The notes under the pieces were generated by a model. It ran no database searches. It was given only the letters and a program-made list of their open reading frames with translations, and had not been told where the DNA came from. Shown here piece after piece: positions 18,754-26,374 of a stretch of 64,000 nucleotides of DNA. Origin of the DNA: Naumannella cuiyingiana (GTDB taxonomy: Bacteria; Actinomycetota; Actinomycetes; Propionibacteriales; Propionibacteriaceae). The stretch's first letter is position 1, and every line of letters begins with the position of its first letter. Location of the stretch: assembly GCF_013408305.1 (NCBI RefSeq), contig NZ_JACBZS010000001.1, forward strand, positions 2,914,001 to 2,978,000, in the 5' to 3' direction. A program made the translations under genes and the position numbers.

Positions 18754-18995
18754 GCGTACCGATCCTCGTCCTGTCGATCCTGTTGGTGATCGTCAGCACG
18801 ATCCTCACGCTGTTCGTGCTCCTGCACAAGGGCCGCGGCGGCGGCATGTCCGACCTGTTCGGTGGCGGCATGTCGACCAGCTTCGGCGGCAGCTCGACCG
18901 CGGAGCGCACGCTCGATCGCCTGACCATCGTCCTCGGGCTGATCTGGATCGCGATCGTCGTCGTGCTGTTGGTGCTCTACCGCTGGTTCCCGTGA
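18750..18995 (+). CDS. secG: Preprotein translocase subunit SecG
   Basis: Protein of 81 residues with two membrane helices (about residues 3-24 and 56-79) separated by the SecG loop HKGRGGGMSDLFGGG, which continues to SFGGSSTAERTLDRLT. It is an accessory subunit of the SecYEG channel. Position just after tpiA is the common actinobacterial arrangement. Its start overlaps a 19-residue upstream ORF (ATGA). Confidence 0.95.
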   Translation: MSVPILVLSILLVIVSTILTLFVLLHKGRGGGMSDLFGGGMSTSFGGSSTAERTLDRLTIVLGLIWIAIVVVLLVLYRWFP

Positions 18996-19020
18996 GCCGC
19001 GCCGGGCGCTGATGCCCCGC

Positions 19021-19683
19021 TCAGGCGGGCGTGCGCAGCTCCCGCCCGGAGCGAATCCACGCGGTGATCCCGCCCCGCACGGAGCGGGCCTCGCGGCCCA
19101 GCTCGCCGAGCAGGGCGACCGCCCTGGGCGAGGACAGGCAGTAAGGGCCCTGGCAGTAGGCGATGACGTCCGCGTCCGCCGGCAGTTCGGCCAGCCGGTC
19201 GCGCAGATGAGGCAGCGGGATGCTCAGCGCCCCGGGCACGTGGCCCTTGGCGTACTCCTCGGCGGAGCGCACGTCGATCACCATCGTGCCGCCCCGCATC
19301 CGTCGCTCCAGCTCCTCCACCGTCACCGGCTCCGGCCCGGGGTGCGCGGCGAAGTACTCGCTGACCGCCGTCCGCACCGCAGGCACCGTGCGTTCGGCGA
19401 ACTCCTCGAAGCTGGCCAGCAGCGCCGAGACCTGCGGCGAGGCGATCCGGTAGTGGATGCGTACGCCGTCGCGGCGCGCGGCCACGAGCTGCAGCGCCTT
19501 GAGCTGCTGGAGCTGCGCCGACGTGCTCTTCAGCCCGACGCCGGCGCGCGCGGCCAGCTCCTCGACCGTGGACTCGCCCTCCTCGAGCTGGTCCAGCAGC
19601 CGCAGCCGGATCGGGCTGGCCAGCGCCTTGCCCACCTGGGCGAGCTGCTCGTAGATGGGCAGCTCGGGGAATGCCTTGGTCAT
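19021..19683 (-). CDS. ArsR-family regulator with C-terminal rhodanese domain
   Basis: Protein of 220 residues. Residues about 10-95 form a winged helix (KALASPIRLRLLDQLEEGE, then ARAGVGLKSTSAQLQQLK). Residues about 115-215 form a rhodanese domain with DVRSAEEYAKGHVPGALSIP and the active-site loop IAYCQGPYCLSS, so the persulfide cysteine is kept. Such fusions sense reactive sulfur or metalloid-type stress in several bacteria. It lies 7 bp after the MFS exporter on the same strand, so the exporter-regulator pair is one operon. A 9-4-9 palindrome over the exporter promoter is the probable target. Confidence 0.9.
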   Translation of the reverse strand: MTKAFPELPIYEQLAQVGKALASPIRLRLLDQLEEGESTVEELAARAGVGLKSTSAQLQQLKALQLVAARRDGVRIHYRIASPQVSALLASFEEFAERTVPAVRTAVSEYFAAHPGPEPVTVEELERRMRGGTMVIDVRSAEEYAKGHVPGALSIPLPHLRDRLAELPADADVIAYCQGPYCLSSPRAVALLGELGREARSVRGGITAWIRSGRELRTPA

Positions 19684-19690
19684 GGTCGGT

Positions 19691-21130
19691 TCAGCCTAGT
19701 GCGCCGGTCGAACGCTCGCCGCGCAGCGCCAGCGCCGAGCAGACCGCGCCGAGCGCTGCGATCACGGCGAAGCCGACCGAGACCGTGACGGCGGAGCCGA
19801 CCAGCGACGGCCCGCCGAGGCTGACCAGTACGCCCGCCAGCGCGGAGCCGAGGGTGTTCGCGACCAACTGGACCGTGTTCACGCCGGCCGAGGCCTTCTG
19901 CGCCTCCGCGTCGTCGTCGGTGCTCCGCAGCACCGCGGCGGCGCTGTGCCCGAACGTCATCCCGATCCCGCAGCCTGCGATGAACAGCGTGCCGAACCAG
20001 GCCGCCACGATGACGGGGCCGGGGTCGGCGCGCTGGGTCAGGGCGTAGGCGCAGAAGCCGGCGGCGAGCAGGGCGGGTCCGCCGATCCGCAGCCGGGCGA
20101 GGCCACGGGCGGAGGTCACGCCCGAGGTGGCGATGCCCGCCGCGCTCCAGCCCCAGGAGATGGCGGCGCCGAGCAGGCCCGCGGGCAGGGGCGACAGCGC
20201 GCCGAGCCGCTGACCGAACAGCGGCACGAAGGCCTCGATGGTGGAGCCGATGGCGACCGCCGCGATCACCAGGTAGATCCAGCGCAGCGGCGAGCGGGGG
20301 AGATAGGTCAGCCCCGGGAGCAGCGAGCGGGGGCTGGTGGCGCGATCCCGGGCGACGAAGCCGGTCAGCGCGAGGGCCGCCGCGAGGCCGAGCACGGCGA
20401 CGGGCAGCAGCCCCGTGGTGAGCTGCGCGCCGGACAGGGCGGCCGTGGCGAGGGTGAGCAGCAACAGCGACAGCTTGGGTACGCCGCCGGCGCCGCCCGC
20501 GCCACGGCCCGACGCGGGCATCACCCGCGCGGCGAGGCCGGCGGCCGCGGCCGTCGCCGCGATCAGGGTCCAGAAGGCGCCGCGCCACACGCCGAGCTGG
20601 GCGAACAGGCCACCGAGCACCGGGCCGATCACGTTGCCCACTCCCCACATCGCCGACAGCAGGGCGATCGCCCGGGTCCACAGGTGGGCCGGCAGGACGC
20701 GCCGCAGCACCGTGTAGGCGAGCCCGGTGAGCAACCCGCCGGCCGCGCCCTGGACGATCCGCCCGGCCAGGAAGACCGGTATCGTGGGCGCGACGGCGTC
20801 GATGACCAGGCCCGCGCCGAATCCGGCGAAGGCGAGCAGGTAGCCCAGTCGCGCGTCCAGCCCGGCGGAGAGCTGGCCGACGAACATCGACGAGATCACC
20901 GATGCGAGCAGGAAGCTCGTCATCGCCCAGGCGTACAGCTCTTCGCCGCCGATGTCGGCGACGGCGTTCGGCAGCAGGCTGGCGGTGACGTAGACGTTGA
21001 TCGCGTACAGCGCGATGCCGGAGGCCAGGACGATGACCGGGCCGCGGGTGTGGGGGGCGAAGAGATCGCTCCAGCGGGCGGTGGCGGGCGCCGCGTCGGG
21101 TTCGGCCGCGCTAGTCGACTCATATTCCAT
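19691..21130 (-). CDS. MFS multidrug-type exporter
   Basis: Protein of 479 residues with at least 12 hydrophobic segments. The drug:H+ antiporter features are visible: ASLLPNAVADIGGEELYAWA near the first helix, the loop 2-3 motif GQLSAGLDARLGY, and a motif-C-like GVGNVIGPVLGGLFAQLGVW. I chose ATG 21130 because it is preceded by a TTGACA -35 and falls inside a palindromic operator; longer upstream frames lack support. Its downstream partner is an ArsR-rhodanese regulator. The exported compound is unknown; a sulfur- or oxidant-linked toxicant is plausible from the partner. Confidence 0.9.
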   Translation of the reverse strand: MEYESTSAAEPDAAPATARWSDLFAPHTRGPVIVLASGIALYAINVYVTASLLPNAVADIGGEELYAWAMTSFLLASVISSMFVGQLSAGLDARLGYLLAFAGFGAGLVIDAVAPTIPVFLAGRIVQGAAGGLLTGLAYTVLRRVLPAHLWTRAIALLSAMWGVGNVIGPVLGGLFAQLGVWRGAFWTLIAATAAAAGLAARVMPASGRGAGGAGGVPKLSLLLLTLATAALSGAQLTTGLLPVAVLGLAAALALTGFVARDRATSPRSLLPGLTYLPRSPLRWIYLVIAAVAIGSTIEAFVPLFGQRLGALSPLPAGLLGAAISWGWSAAGIATSGVTSARGLARLRIGGPALLAAGFCAYALTQRADPGPVIVAAWFGTLFIAGCGIGMTFGHSAAAVLRSTDDDAEAQKASAGVNTVQLVANTLGSALAGVLVSLGGPSLVGSAVTVSVGFAVIAALGAVCSALALRGERSTGALG

Positions 21131-21166
21131 AGAGTTATGGAATAACCGAACCTCAGGAGTTGTCAA
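21123..21166 (-). promoter_or_regulatory. Promoter and 9-4-9 operator of the MFS/ArsR-rhodanese operon
   Basis: On the minus strand TTGACA (21161-21166) is followed after 16 bp by TATTCC (21139-21144). A perfect inverted repeat with arms TATTCCATA and TATGGAATA, 4 bp apart, spans 21123-21144 and covers the -10 box and the ATG. An AT-rich palindrome in this GC-rich context, placed on the promoter, fits repression by the downstream ArsR-type protein. Confidence 0.75.
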
Positions 21167-21213
21167 CCGCTCCGACCCGGCTTTCCCGCCCGCTGACCGG
21201 GTGCCGGCGGGGT

Positions 21214-21250
21214 TTGGTCCATGCCGCACGCTGCGATTACAGTTGCGCCC
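21214..21250 (+). promoter_or_regulatory. Promoter of the rbpA leader
   Basis: TTGGTC at 21214-21219 and TACAGT at 21238-21243 are 18 bp apart. The -10 ends 7 bp before GTG 21251. This gives rbpA a transcript of about 160 bases before its own start, beginning with a possible leaderless ORF. Confidence 0.5.
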
Positions 21251-21346
21251 GTGATTCCGCTGCCCAAGGCCCCCCGCGCGGCCACCTCGACGGCATCGCG
21301 GATCGTCGCACCGACAGCTCGGGGTCCGATCGTCGACCACCCCTGA
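21251..21346 (+). CDS. Possible leaderless 31-residue upstream ORF before rbpA
   Basis: GTG 21251 lies 7 bp after the TACAGT -10 box, and the frame ends at TGA 21344-21346, 67 bp before rbpA. The peptide starts MIPLPKAPRAATSTASR and has no recognisable motif. Its position suggests a regulatory leader, but codon bias alone cannot distinguish it from chance in such GC-rich DNA. Confidence 0.35.
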   Translation: MIPLPKAPRAATSTASRIVAPTARGPIVDHP

Positions 21347-21413
21347 CAGTCCCGGCCGGTCCGGCCGCAACACGCAGAAATGGGCCGCAGGCCCCGACGA
21401 AGGAGACAGACAC

Positions 21414-21770
21414 GTGGTAGGTGGGAGCGCGATCCGCGGCAGCCGGGTCGGTGCCGGGCCGATGGGCGAGGCGGAGCGGGGGGACACCGCCCCGCGGGCG
21501 CACGTGTCCTACTTCTGTGCCAATGGCCACGAGACCCGGCCGGCCTTCGCGATCGAGGCGGACGTGCCGGAGGCGTGGGACTGCCCGCGTTGCGGCCTGC
21601 CGGCGAACACGGATGCGGAGAACCCGCCGCCGCCGCCGAAGACGACGCCCTACAAGACCCACCTCGCCTATGTGAAGGAGCGCCGCTCCGACTCCGAGGC
21701 CGAGGCCATCCTGGCCGAGGCCCTGGAGCTGCTGCGCGACCGCCGCGCCCGCGGCGAGGTCATCTACTGA
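21414..21770 (+). CDS. rbpA: RNA polymerase-binding protein RbpA
   Basis: Protein of 118 residues with the nearly invariant N-terminus AIRGSRVGAGPMGEAERG, a core that includes YFCANGHETRPAFA and WDCPRCGLPA (zinc-type cysteines), and the sigma-interacting C-terminal helix (YKTHLAYVKERRSDSEAEA). RbpA is an actinobacterial activator that binds group I/II sigma factors and stabilises open complexes. The GTG start at 21414 has an AAGGAG site 8 bp upstream. The gene ends at a strong bidirectional hairpin shared with the facing pgl gene. Confidence 0.97.
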   Translation: MVGGSAIRGSRVGAGPMGEAERGDTAPRAHVSYFCANGHETRPAFAIEADVPEAWDCPRCGLPANTDAENPPPPPKTTPYKTHLAYVKERRSDSEAEAILAEALELLRDRRARGEVIY

Positions 21771-21778
21771 CGGCCTGA

Positions 21779-21832
21779 GAAGAAAATACCGACGGCTGCG
21801 TCACAGTTGACGCACCCGTCGGTATTTTCTTC
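21779..21832. terminator. Very long bidirectional terminator hairpin between rbpA and pgl
   Basis: A nearly perfect stem: 21779-21795 pairs with 21816-21832 (17 bp, ending in AAAA on one side and TTTTCTT on the other), one mismatch (21796/21815), then 7 more pairs around a CAGT tetraloop at 21804-21807. The U-tract works in both directions. It sits exactly between two convergent genes. It is the most classical intrinsic terminator in the window. Confidence 0.93.
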
Positions 21833-21854
21833 CCGGCCGCCGCGGCCGGGCCGC

Positions 21855-22577
21855 TCAGTCGAGGTCGGCGGCCGCCGCCCGGTCCAGCCAGTACCACGTC
21901 GCCTCGTTTCCGTGCACGCGCCCGGCGGGCACCGACGGATCCTGCCGGTACGCCTTGGCGACGGCCTCGGCCTTGCCCTGTCCGGCCGCGACCAGCCACA
22001 CCTGCTGGCTGGCGTTGATCACCGGCAGCGTCAGGCTGATCCGCTCCGGCGGCGGCTTCGGCGAATCCCGGACCGCGATCACCCTGGCCGCGGCGTCCTC
22101 CCCGCCCGCCGCCAGCGACGGGTGGTCGGGGAACAGCGAGGCCACGTGGCCGTCGGGACCGATGCCGAGCAGGCAGATGTCGAAGACGGTGTCGCCGAGC
22201 TCGGCGGCATAGGCCTGTGCGGCGCCGTCGAGGTCGACACCGTCCGAGGACGGCATCGGGTGCACCAGCGCCTGGTCCAGACCGGCCGGGGTCAGCGCGC
22301 TGATCGCCGGCTCGGCGTTGCGGTCCTCCGACCCGGTCGGCACGAATCGCTCGTCGCCCCACCACAGCGCGATCCGGTAGGGATCGACCGGGCCGTCCGC
22401 CAGCTCGGCGCCCAGCAGCTCGTGCACCTTGCCCGCGATGGTTCCGCCGGTCAGACAGACCGAGACGATCTTGGTGTTCGACTCGCGCTGCAGCTCGCTG
22501 ATCCGCCGGACCAGCCCCTCGCTGACCCCGGCGGCCAGCGTGTCCGCATCGTCGAAGATCTCGAGCTCGGTCTCCAT
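21855..22577 (-). CDS. pgl: 6-phosphogluconolactonase
   Basis: Protein of 240 residues of the DevB/SOL family. It contains the substrate loop CLTGGTIAGKVHELL, WWGDERFVPTGSEDRN and LLGIGPDGHVASLFPDHPSL. It hydrolyses 6-phosphogluconolactone in the oxidative pentose phosphate route. I chose ATG 22577, joined to the opcA stop by TGATCATG (2 bp); TTG 22583 would add two residues. It is the last gene of tkt-tal-zwf-opcA-pgl and ends near the bidirectional terminator. Confidence 0.95.
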   Translation of the reverse strand: METELEIFDDADTLAAGVSEGLVRRISELQRESNTKIVSVCLTGGTIAGKVHELLGAELADGPVDPYRIALWWGDERFVPTGSEDRNAEPAISALTPAGLDQALVHPMPSSDGVDLDGAAQAYAAELGDTVFDICLLGIGPDGHVASLFPDHPSLAAGGEDAAARVIAVRDSPKPPPERISLTLPVINASQQVWLVAAGQGKAEAVAKAYRQDPSVPAGRVHGNEATWYWLDRAAAADLD

Positions 22578-22579
22578 GA

Positions 22580-23677
22580 TCAACTCCCTCGTCTCGATCC
22601 GGTGGTCTTCCTCGTCGTCCGCTTGGCGGCCGTCTTCTTCGCCGGGGCCTTCTTTGCCGGTGTCTTCTTTGCCGGGGCCTTCTTGGCGACGGCCTTCTTG
22701 GCGGCCGCCTTCTTCGCCGGCGCCTTCCTGGCGGTCGGTTTGCTGGCCGGCGCCTTCGCGGATCTCCGCGGGCCGGCGGCCTCGGCCCGCGCGGCGCGGG
22801 CCACGACGCCGGCGGCCGCGGTCTCATAGATCTGGTCGGGATCCATCCGGCGCAGCTCCTCGGCGAGCAGCTCGGTGATCGGGCGACGCTTCAGGGCCAC
22901 CTGCCGCAGCGGCTGACCGGGCACGGTGTAGTCGGCGAGCACCCCGTTCTCCCGGCTGATCGCGATGTCCCCGGCCGCCGTGGTCATCCGGACGTCGGTG
23001 ATGCCCGGGCCGCCGCTGGTCCGCAGCCGGACGGGTACGCCGAGTCGATCCTCCAGCCAGGCCGCCAGCAGCAGCGCGGACGCACTGCCGCGCCGGGCGG
23101 CGACGGTCGCCGACAGGATGTGCGCCGGGTACTGGTCGAGGGCCGCGGCAAGCAGCGCGCGCCAGGCGGTGAGTCGGGTCCAGGCCAGGTCGGAATCGCC
23201 CGGCCGGGTGTGCCGCGCCCGGTTGATCAACTGCGCGGCCGATCCGGAGTCGGTGATCCGCCGGTTGCCCAGCTCGCCCACCGGATCCTCGGCCGCCACC
23301 TCCGGCGCCCGCCCCGGCCACCAGACCACGACCGGCGTGTCGGGCAGCAGCAGCGGCAGCACCACCCCGTCGGCGTGATCGGCGACCGGCCCGTGCAGCC
23401 ACAAGATCACGGTCTCGCCGGGGGCGCCGTCGCCGACGCGTACCTCGGCGTCCAGGCCGGCCCGCCGGCCCGGCCGGCGGACGACCAGCAGGATCCGCGA
23501 CGGATGCTCGCGGCCGGCCTTGGTCGAGTCGGCGAGCGCCGACTCGAAGGTCTTCTCGTCGCAGACCACGACCATGGTCATCACCATGCCCATCGCCGGG
23601 CTGCCGGCGCTGCGGCGGGCGCGCAGCAGCGCCTGGGAGATCTGGGATGCCGTGGTGTCGGCCAGTTCGATGATCAT
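22580..23677 (-). CDS. opcA: Glucose-6-phosphate dehydrogenase assembly protein OpcA with a histone-like tail
   Basis: Protein of 365 residues. About 300 residues are a normal OpcA body (LPLLLPDTPVVVWWPGRAP, then LGNRRITDSGSA and VALKRRPITELLAEELRRMD), a redox-linked partner that activates Zwf. The last 65 or so residues are extraordinary: repeated AKKA, APAKK and TAAKK units ending in RKTTGSRRGS, like histone H1 or the tail of mycobacterial HupB. The tail is in frame with no sign of a frameshift. It lies 28 bp after zwf. The tail might bind nucleic acid or polyphosphate, or tether the complex; this is not known. Confidence 0.93.
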   Translation of the reverse strand: MIIELADTTASQISQALLRARRSAGSPAMGMVMTMVVVCDEKTFESALADSTKAGREHPSRILLVVRRPGRRAGLDAEVRVGDGAPGETVILWLHGPVADHADGVVLPLLLPDTPVVVWWPGRAPEVAAEDPVGELGNRRITDSGSAAQLINRARHTRPGDSDLAWTRLTAWRALLAAALDQYPAHILSATVAARRGSASALLLAAWLEDRLGVPVRLRTSGGPGITDVRMTTAAGDIAISRENGVLADYTVPGQPLRQVALKRRPITELLAEELRRMDPDQIYETAAAGVVARAARAEAAGPRRSAKAPASKPTARKAPAKKAAAKKAVAKKAPAKKTPAKKAPAKKTAAKRTTRKTTGSRRGS

Positions 23678-23705
23678 TCCGCGTACCTCACTCGTTCCCG
23701 CGCGC

Positions 23706-25241
23706 TCATGGCCGGCGCCACACGTGCCCGTCGCGGGCCATCATCTCGTCGGCGACCATCGGCCCCCAGCTTCCCGCGGCATAGTCCTGCGGCGGCATAC
23801 CCGAATTCTCCCAGTGCTGCAGGATCGGGTCGAGGATCTGCCAGGACAGCTCGACCTCCTCGTGCTGCGGGAACAGCGGCGGGTCGCCGAGCAGCACGTC
23901 GAGGATCAGCCGCTCGTAGGCCTCCGGGCTGGACTCGGTGAACGATCCGCCGTAGGCGAAGTCCATGTTCACCTGCCGGATCTCCATCTGGGTGCCGGGC
24001 ACCTTCGCCCCGAACCGCAGCGTGATGCCCTCGTCGGGCTGGATCCGCATCACCAGCGCGTTCGCGCCCAGTTCCTCGGTGTCGGTGTTGTCGAAGGGCA
24101 GGTGCGGCGCGCGCTTGAAGCCGAGCGCCACCTCGGTGGTACGCCGGGCCAGCCGCTTGCCGGTACGCAGGTAGAACGGCACCCCCGCCCAGCGGCGGTT
24201 GTCGATGTCGACCCGGATCGCCGCATAGGTCTCGGTGATCGAATCGGGCGAGATGCCCTCCTCCTCCAGATAGCCGCGGACATTCCGGCCGCCGGCCCAG
24301 GCGCGCGTGTAGCGCCCACGGGCGGTGTGCGCGTCGATGTCGGCCGGCGGCCTGGTCGCTGCCAGCACCTTCTGCTTCTCGGTCCGCAACTGCCGGGCAT
24401 CGAAGGAGGTCGGCTCCTCCATCGCGGTCAGCGCGAGCAGTTGCAGCAGGTGGTTCTGGATCACGTCGCGGGCCGCGCCGATGCCGTCGTAGTAGCCGGC
24501 CCGGCCGCCGATGCCGATGTCCTCGGCCATCGTGATCTGCACCTGGTCGATGTAGTTGTTGTTCCAGATCGGGTCGAACATCTGGTTGGCGAACCGGAGC
24601 GCGAGCATGTTCTGCACGGTCTCCTTGCCCAGATAGTGATCGATCCGGAACACCGAACTGGACGGGAACACCGAGGAGACGATCCGGTTCAGGTCACGGG
24701 CGCTTTCCAGGTCGTGGCCGAACGGCTTCTCGATGATCACCCGGCGCCAGCGACCGCCGTCCTGGTCGGCCATCCCGTGCCGGCGCAACTGGTCGACGAC
24801 GTTCTCGAAGAACCGGGGCGGGATCGACAGGTAGAACGCGTGGTTGCCGCCGGTGCCGCGCGATTCGTCCAACTCGATGATCGTCTGCTTGAGCTGGGCG
24901 AAAGCCGCGTCGTCGTCGAAATCGCCCGGCACGAACCGGATCCCGTCGATCAGTTGTTGCCAGACCTCCTCGCGAAACGGCGTCCGGGCGTGTTTTTGGA
25001 CCGCGTCGTGGACGATCTCGGCGAAGTCCTGGTCGGCCCAGTCGCGGCGGGCGAACCCGACCAGCGCGAAGCCGGGCGGCAGCAGCCCGCGGTTGGCCAG
25101 GTCGTAGACCGCGGGCATCAACTTCTTGGTGGCGAGGTCGCCGGTCACGCCGAAGATCACCAGGACCGACGGGCCCGCGATGCGGGGCAGCCGCCGGTCC
25201 TGGGGATCGCGCAGCGGATTGGCGCGCGACAGATCGATCAC
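23706..25241 (-). CDS. zwf: Glucose-6-phosphate 1-dehydrogenase
   Basis: Protein of 511 residues. The nucleotide-binding loop [20 protein letters not shown] lies near residue 25, the substrate/active-site block is [19 protein letters not shown], and the C-terminal half includes [20 protein letters not shown]. It commits glucose 6-phosphate to the pentose phosphate pathway and makes NADPH. The start is GTG 25241, overlapping the tal stop as GTGA; the opening [19 protein letters not shown] is the usual actinobacterial N-terminus. OpcA is encoded next. Confidence 0.97.
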   Translation of the reverse strand: MIDLSRANPLRDPQDRRLPRIAGPSVLVIFGVTGDLATKKLMPAVYDLANRGLLPPGFALVGFARRDWADQDFAEIVHDAVQKHARTPFREEVWQQLIDGIRFVPGDFDDDAAFAQLKQTIIELDESRGTGGNHAFYLSIPPRFFENVVDQLRRHGMADQDGGRWRRVIIEKPFGHDLESARDLNRIVSSVFPSSSVFRIDHYLGKETVQNMLALRFANQMFDPIWNNNYIDQVQITMAEDIGIGGRAGYYDGIGAARDVIQNHLLQLLALTAMEEPTSFDARQLRTEKQKVLAATRPPADIDAHTARGRYTRAWAGGRNVRGYLEEEGISPDSITETYAAIRVDIDNRRWAGVPFYLRTGKRLARRTTEVALGFKRAPHLPFDNTDTEELGANALVMRIQPDEGITLRFGAKVPGTQMEIRQVNMDFAYGGSFTESSPEAYERLILDVLLGDPPLFPQHEEVELSWQILDPILQHWENSGMPPQDYAAGSWGPMVADEMMARDGHVWRRP

Positions 25242-26335
25242 GCGGCGTCCAGGGCCTTCTGGACGGTCTGCACCAGCTCGTCCCACGACTTGGCGAACTT
25301 CTCCACGCCCTCGTCCTCCAGCACCTGGGTGACATCGGCCATGTCGATGCCCACGTCGGCGAGCTGCTCCAGCACCCGGCGGGCGTCGTCGTAGTACGGG
25401 GTGATCGTGTCGCCGGTCACCTTGCCGTGATCGGCGAACGCCTGCAGCGTCTTCTCCGGCATCGTGTTCACTGTGTGCGGGGCGACCAGTTCGCTGACAT
25501 ACATCGTGTCGTCGTAGTCGGGATTCTTCACCCCGGTGGACGCCCACAGCGGCCGCTGCGGATTCGCGCCGGCCTCGGCGAGCCGCTGCCAGCGTTCGCT
25601 GCGCAGCGAGTCGGCGAACACCTGATAGGCGAGCCGGGCGTTGGCGACGGCGGCCTTCCCCTTCAGGGCGGCGGCCTCCGGCGTACCGATCTCGTCCAGT
25701 CGCTTGTCGACCTCGGTGTCCACCCGGGACACGAAGAAGGAGGCCACGGACTGGATGTCGTCGATCGGCTGACCGGCCTCGAGCGCCTGCTCCAGGCCGG
25801 TCAGGTACGCATCGATCACCTCGCGATAGCGCTCCAGGGAGAAGATCAGCGTGACATTGACGCTGATCCCCGCCGCGATCGTCTGGGTGATCGCCGACAG
25901 CCCTTCCTTGGTCGCCGGGATCTTGATCAACACCTGCGGCCGGTCCACCATGTCGCGCAGTTGGCGGGCCTGCTCGACCGTGCCGTTGGTGTCGCGGGCC
26001 AGGCCGGGGGAGACCTCGATGCTGACCCGGCCGTCGACGCCGTCGGTGGCCTCGTAGGTCTCGCGGAACAGGTCGCAGGCGTTGCGCACGTCCTCGGTCG
26101 TGAGCAGGACGATGGCCTCGTCGACCGTGTCGCCCTTGAGCTGGGCGACCTGGTCGCGATAGGACTCGCCGTCGGCGAGCGCGGCGGCGAAGATCGTCGG
26201 GTTGGTGGTCACCCCGACGACCGAGTCGTTCTTGATCAGATCCGACAGGTTGCCGCTGGTGATCCGCTCGCGGCTCAGGTCGTCCAGCCAGATCGATACG
26301 CCGGCATCGGACAGCTTCTGCAGTGCCTCACTCAT
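25238..26335 (-). CDS. tal: Transaldolase
   Basis: Protein of 365 residues, the long actinobacterial form. [14 protein letters not shown] and [16 protein letters not shown] mark the barrel, and the Schiff-base lysine is in [14 protein letters not shown]. It moves a three-carbon unit between sedoheptulose 7-phosphate and glyceraldehyde 3-phosphate in the cytoplasm. Spacing of 39 bp after tkt with a GGAGGA ribosome site just before the ATG, and overlap with zwf, place it in the middle of the pentose phosphate operon. Confidence 0.97.
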   Translation of the reverse strand: MSEALQKLSDAGVSIWLDDLSRERITSGNLSDLIKNDSVVGVTTNPTIFAAALADGESYRDQVAQLKGDTVDEAIVLLTTEDVRNACDLFRETYEATDGVDGRVSIEVSPGLARDTNGTVEQARQLRDMVDRPQVLIKIPATKEGLSAITQTIAAGISVNVTLIFSLERYREVIDAYLTGLEQALEAGQPIDDIQSVASFFVSRVDTEVDKRLDEIGTPEAAALKGKAAVANARLAYQVFADSLRSERWQRLAEAGANPQRPLWASTGVKNPDYDDTMYVSELVAPHTVNTMPEKTLQAFADHGKVTGDTITPYYDDARRVLEQLADVGIDMADVTQVLEDEGVEKFAKSWDELVQTVQKALDAA

Positions 26336-26374
26336 GGATGCTCCTCCTTGATCGGGTTGCTCGGAAATGGCCGG

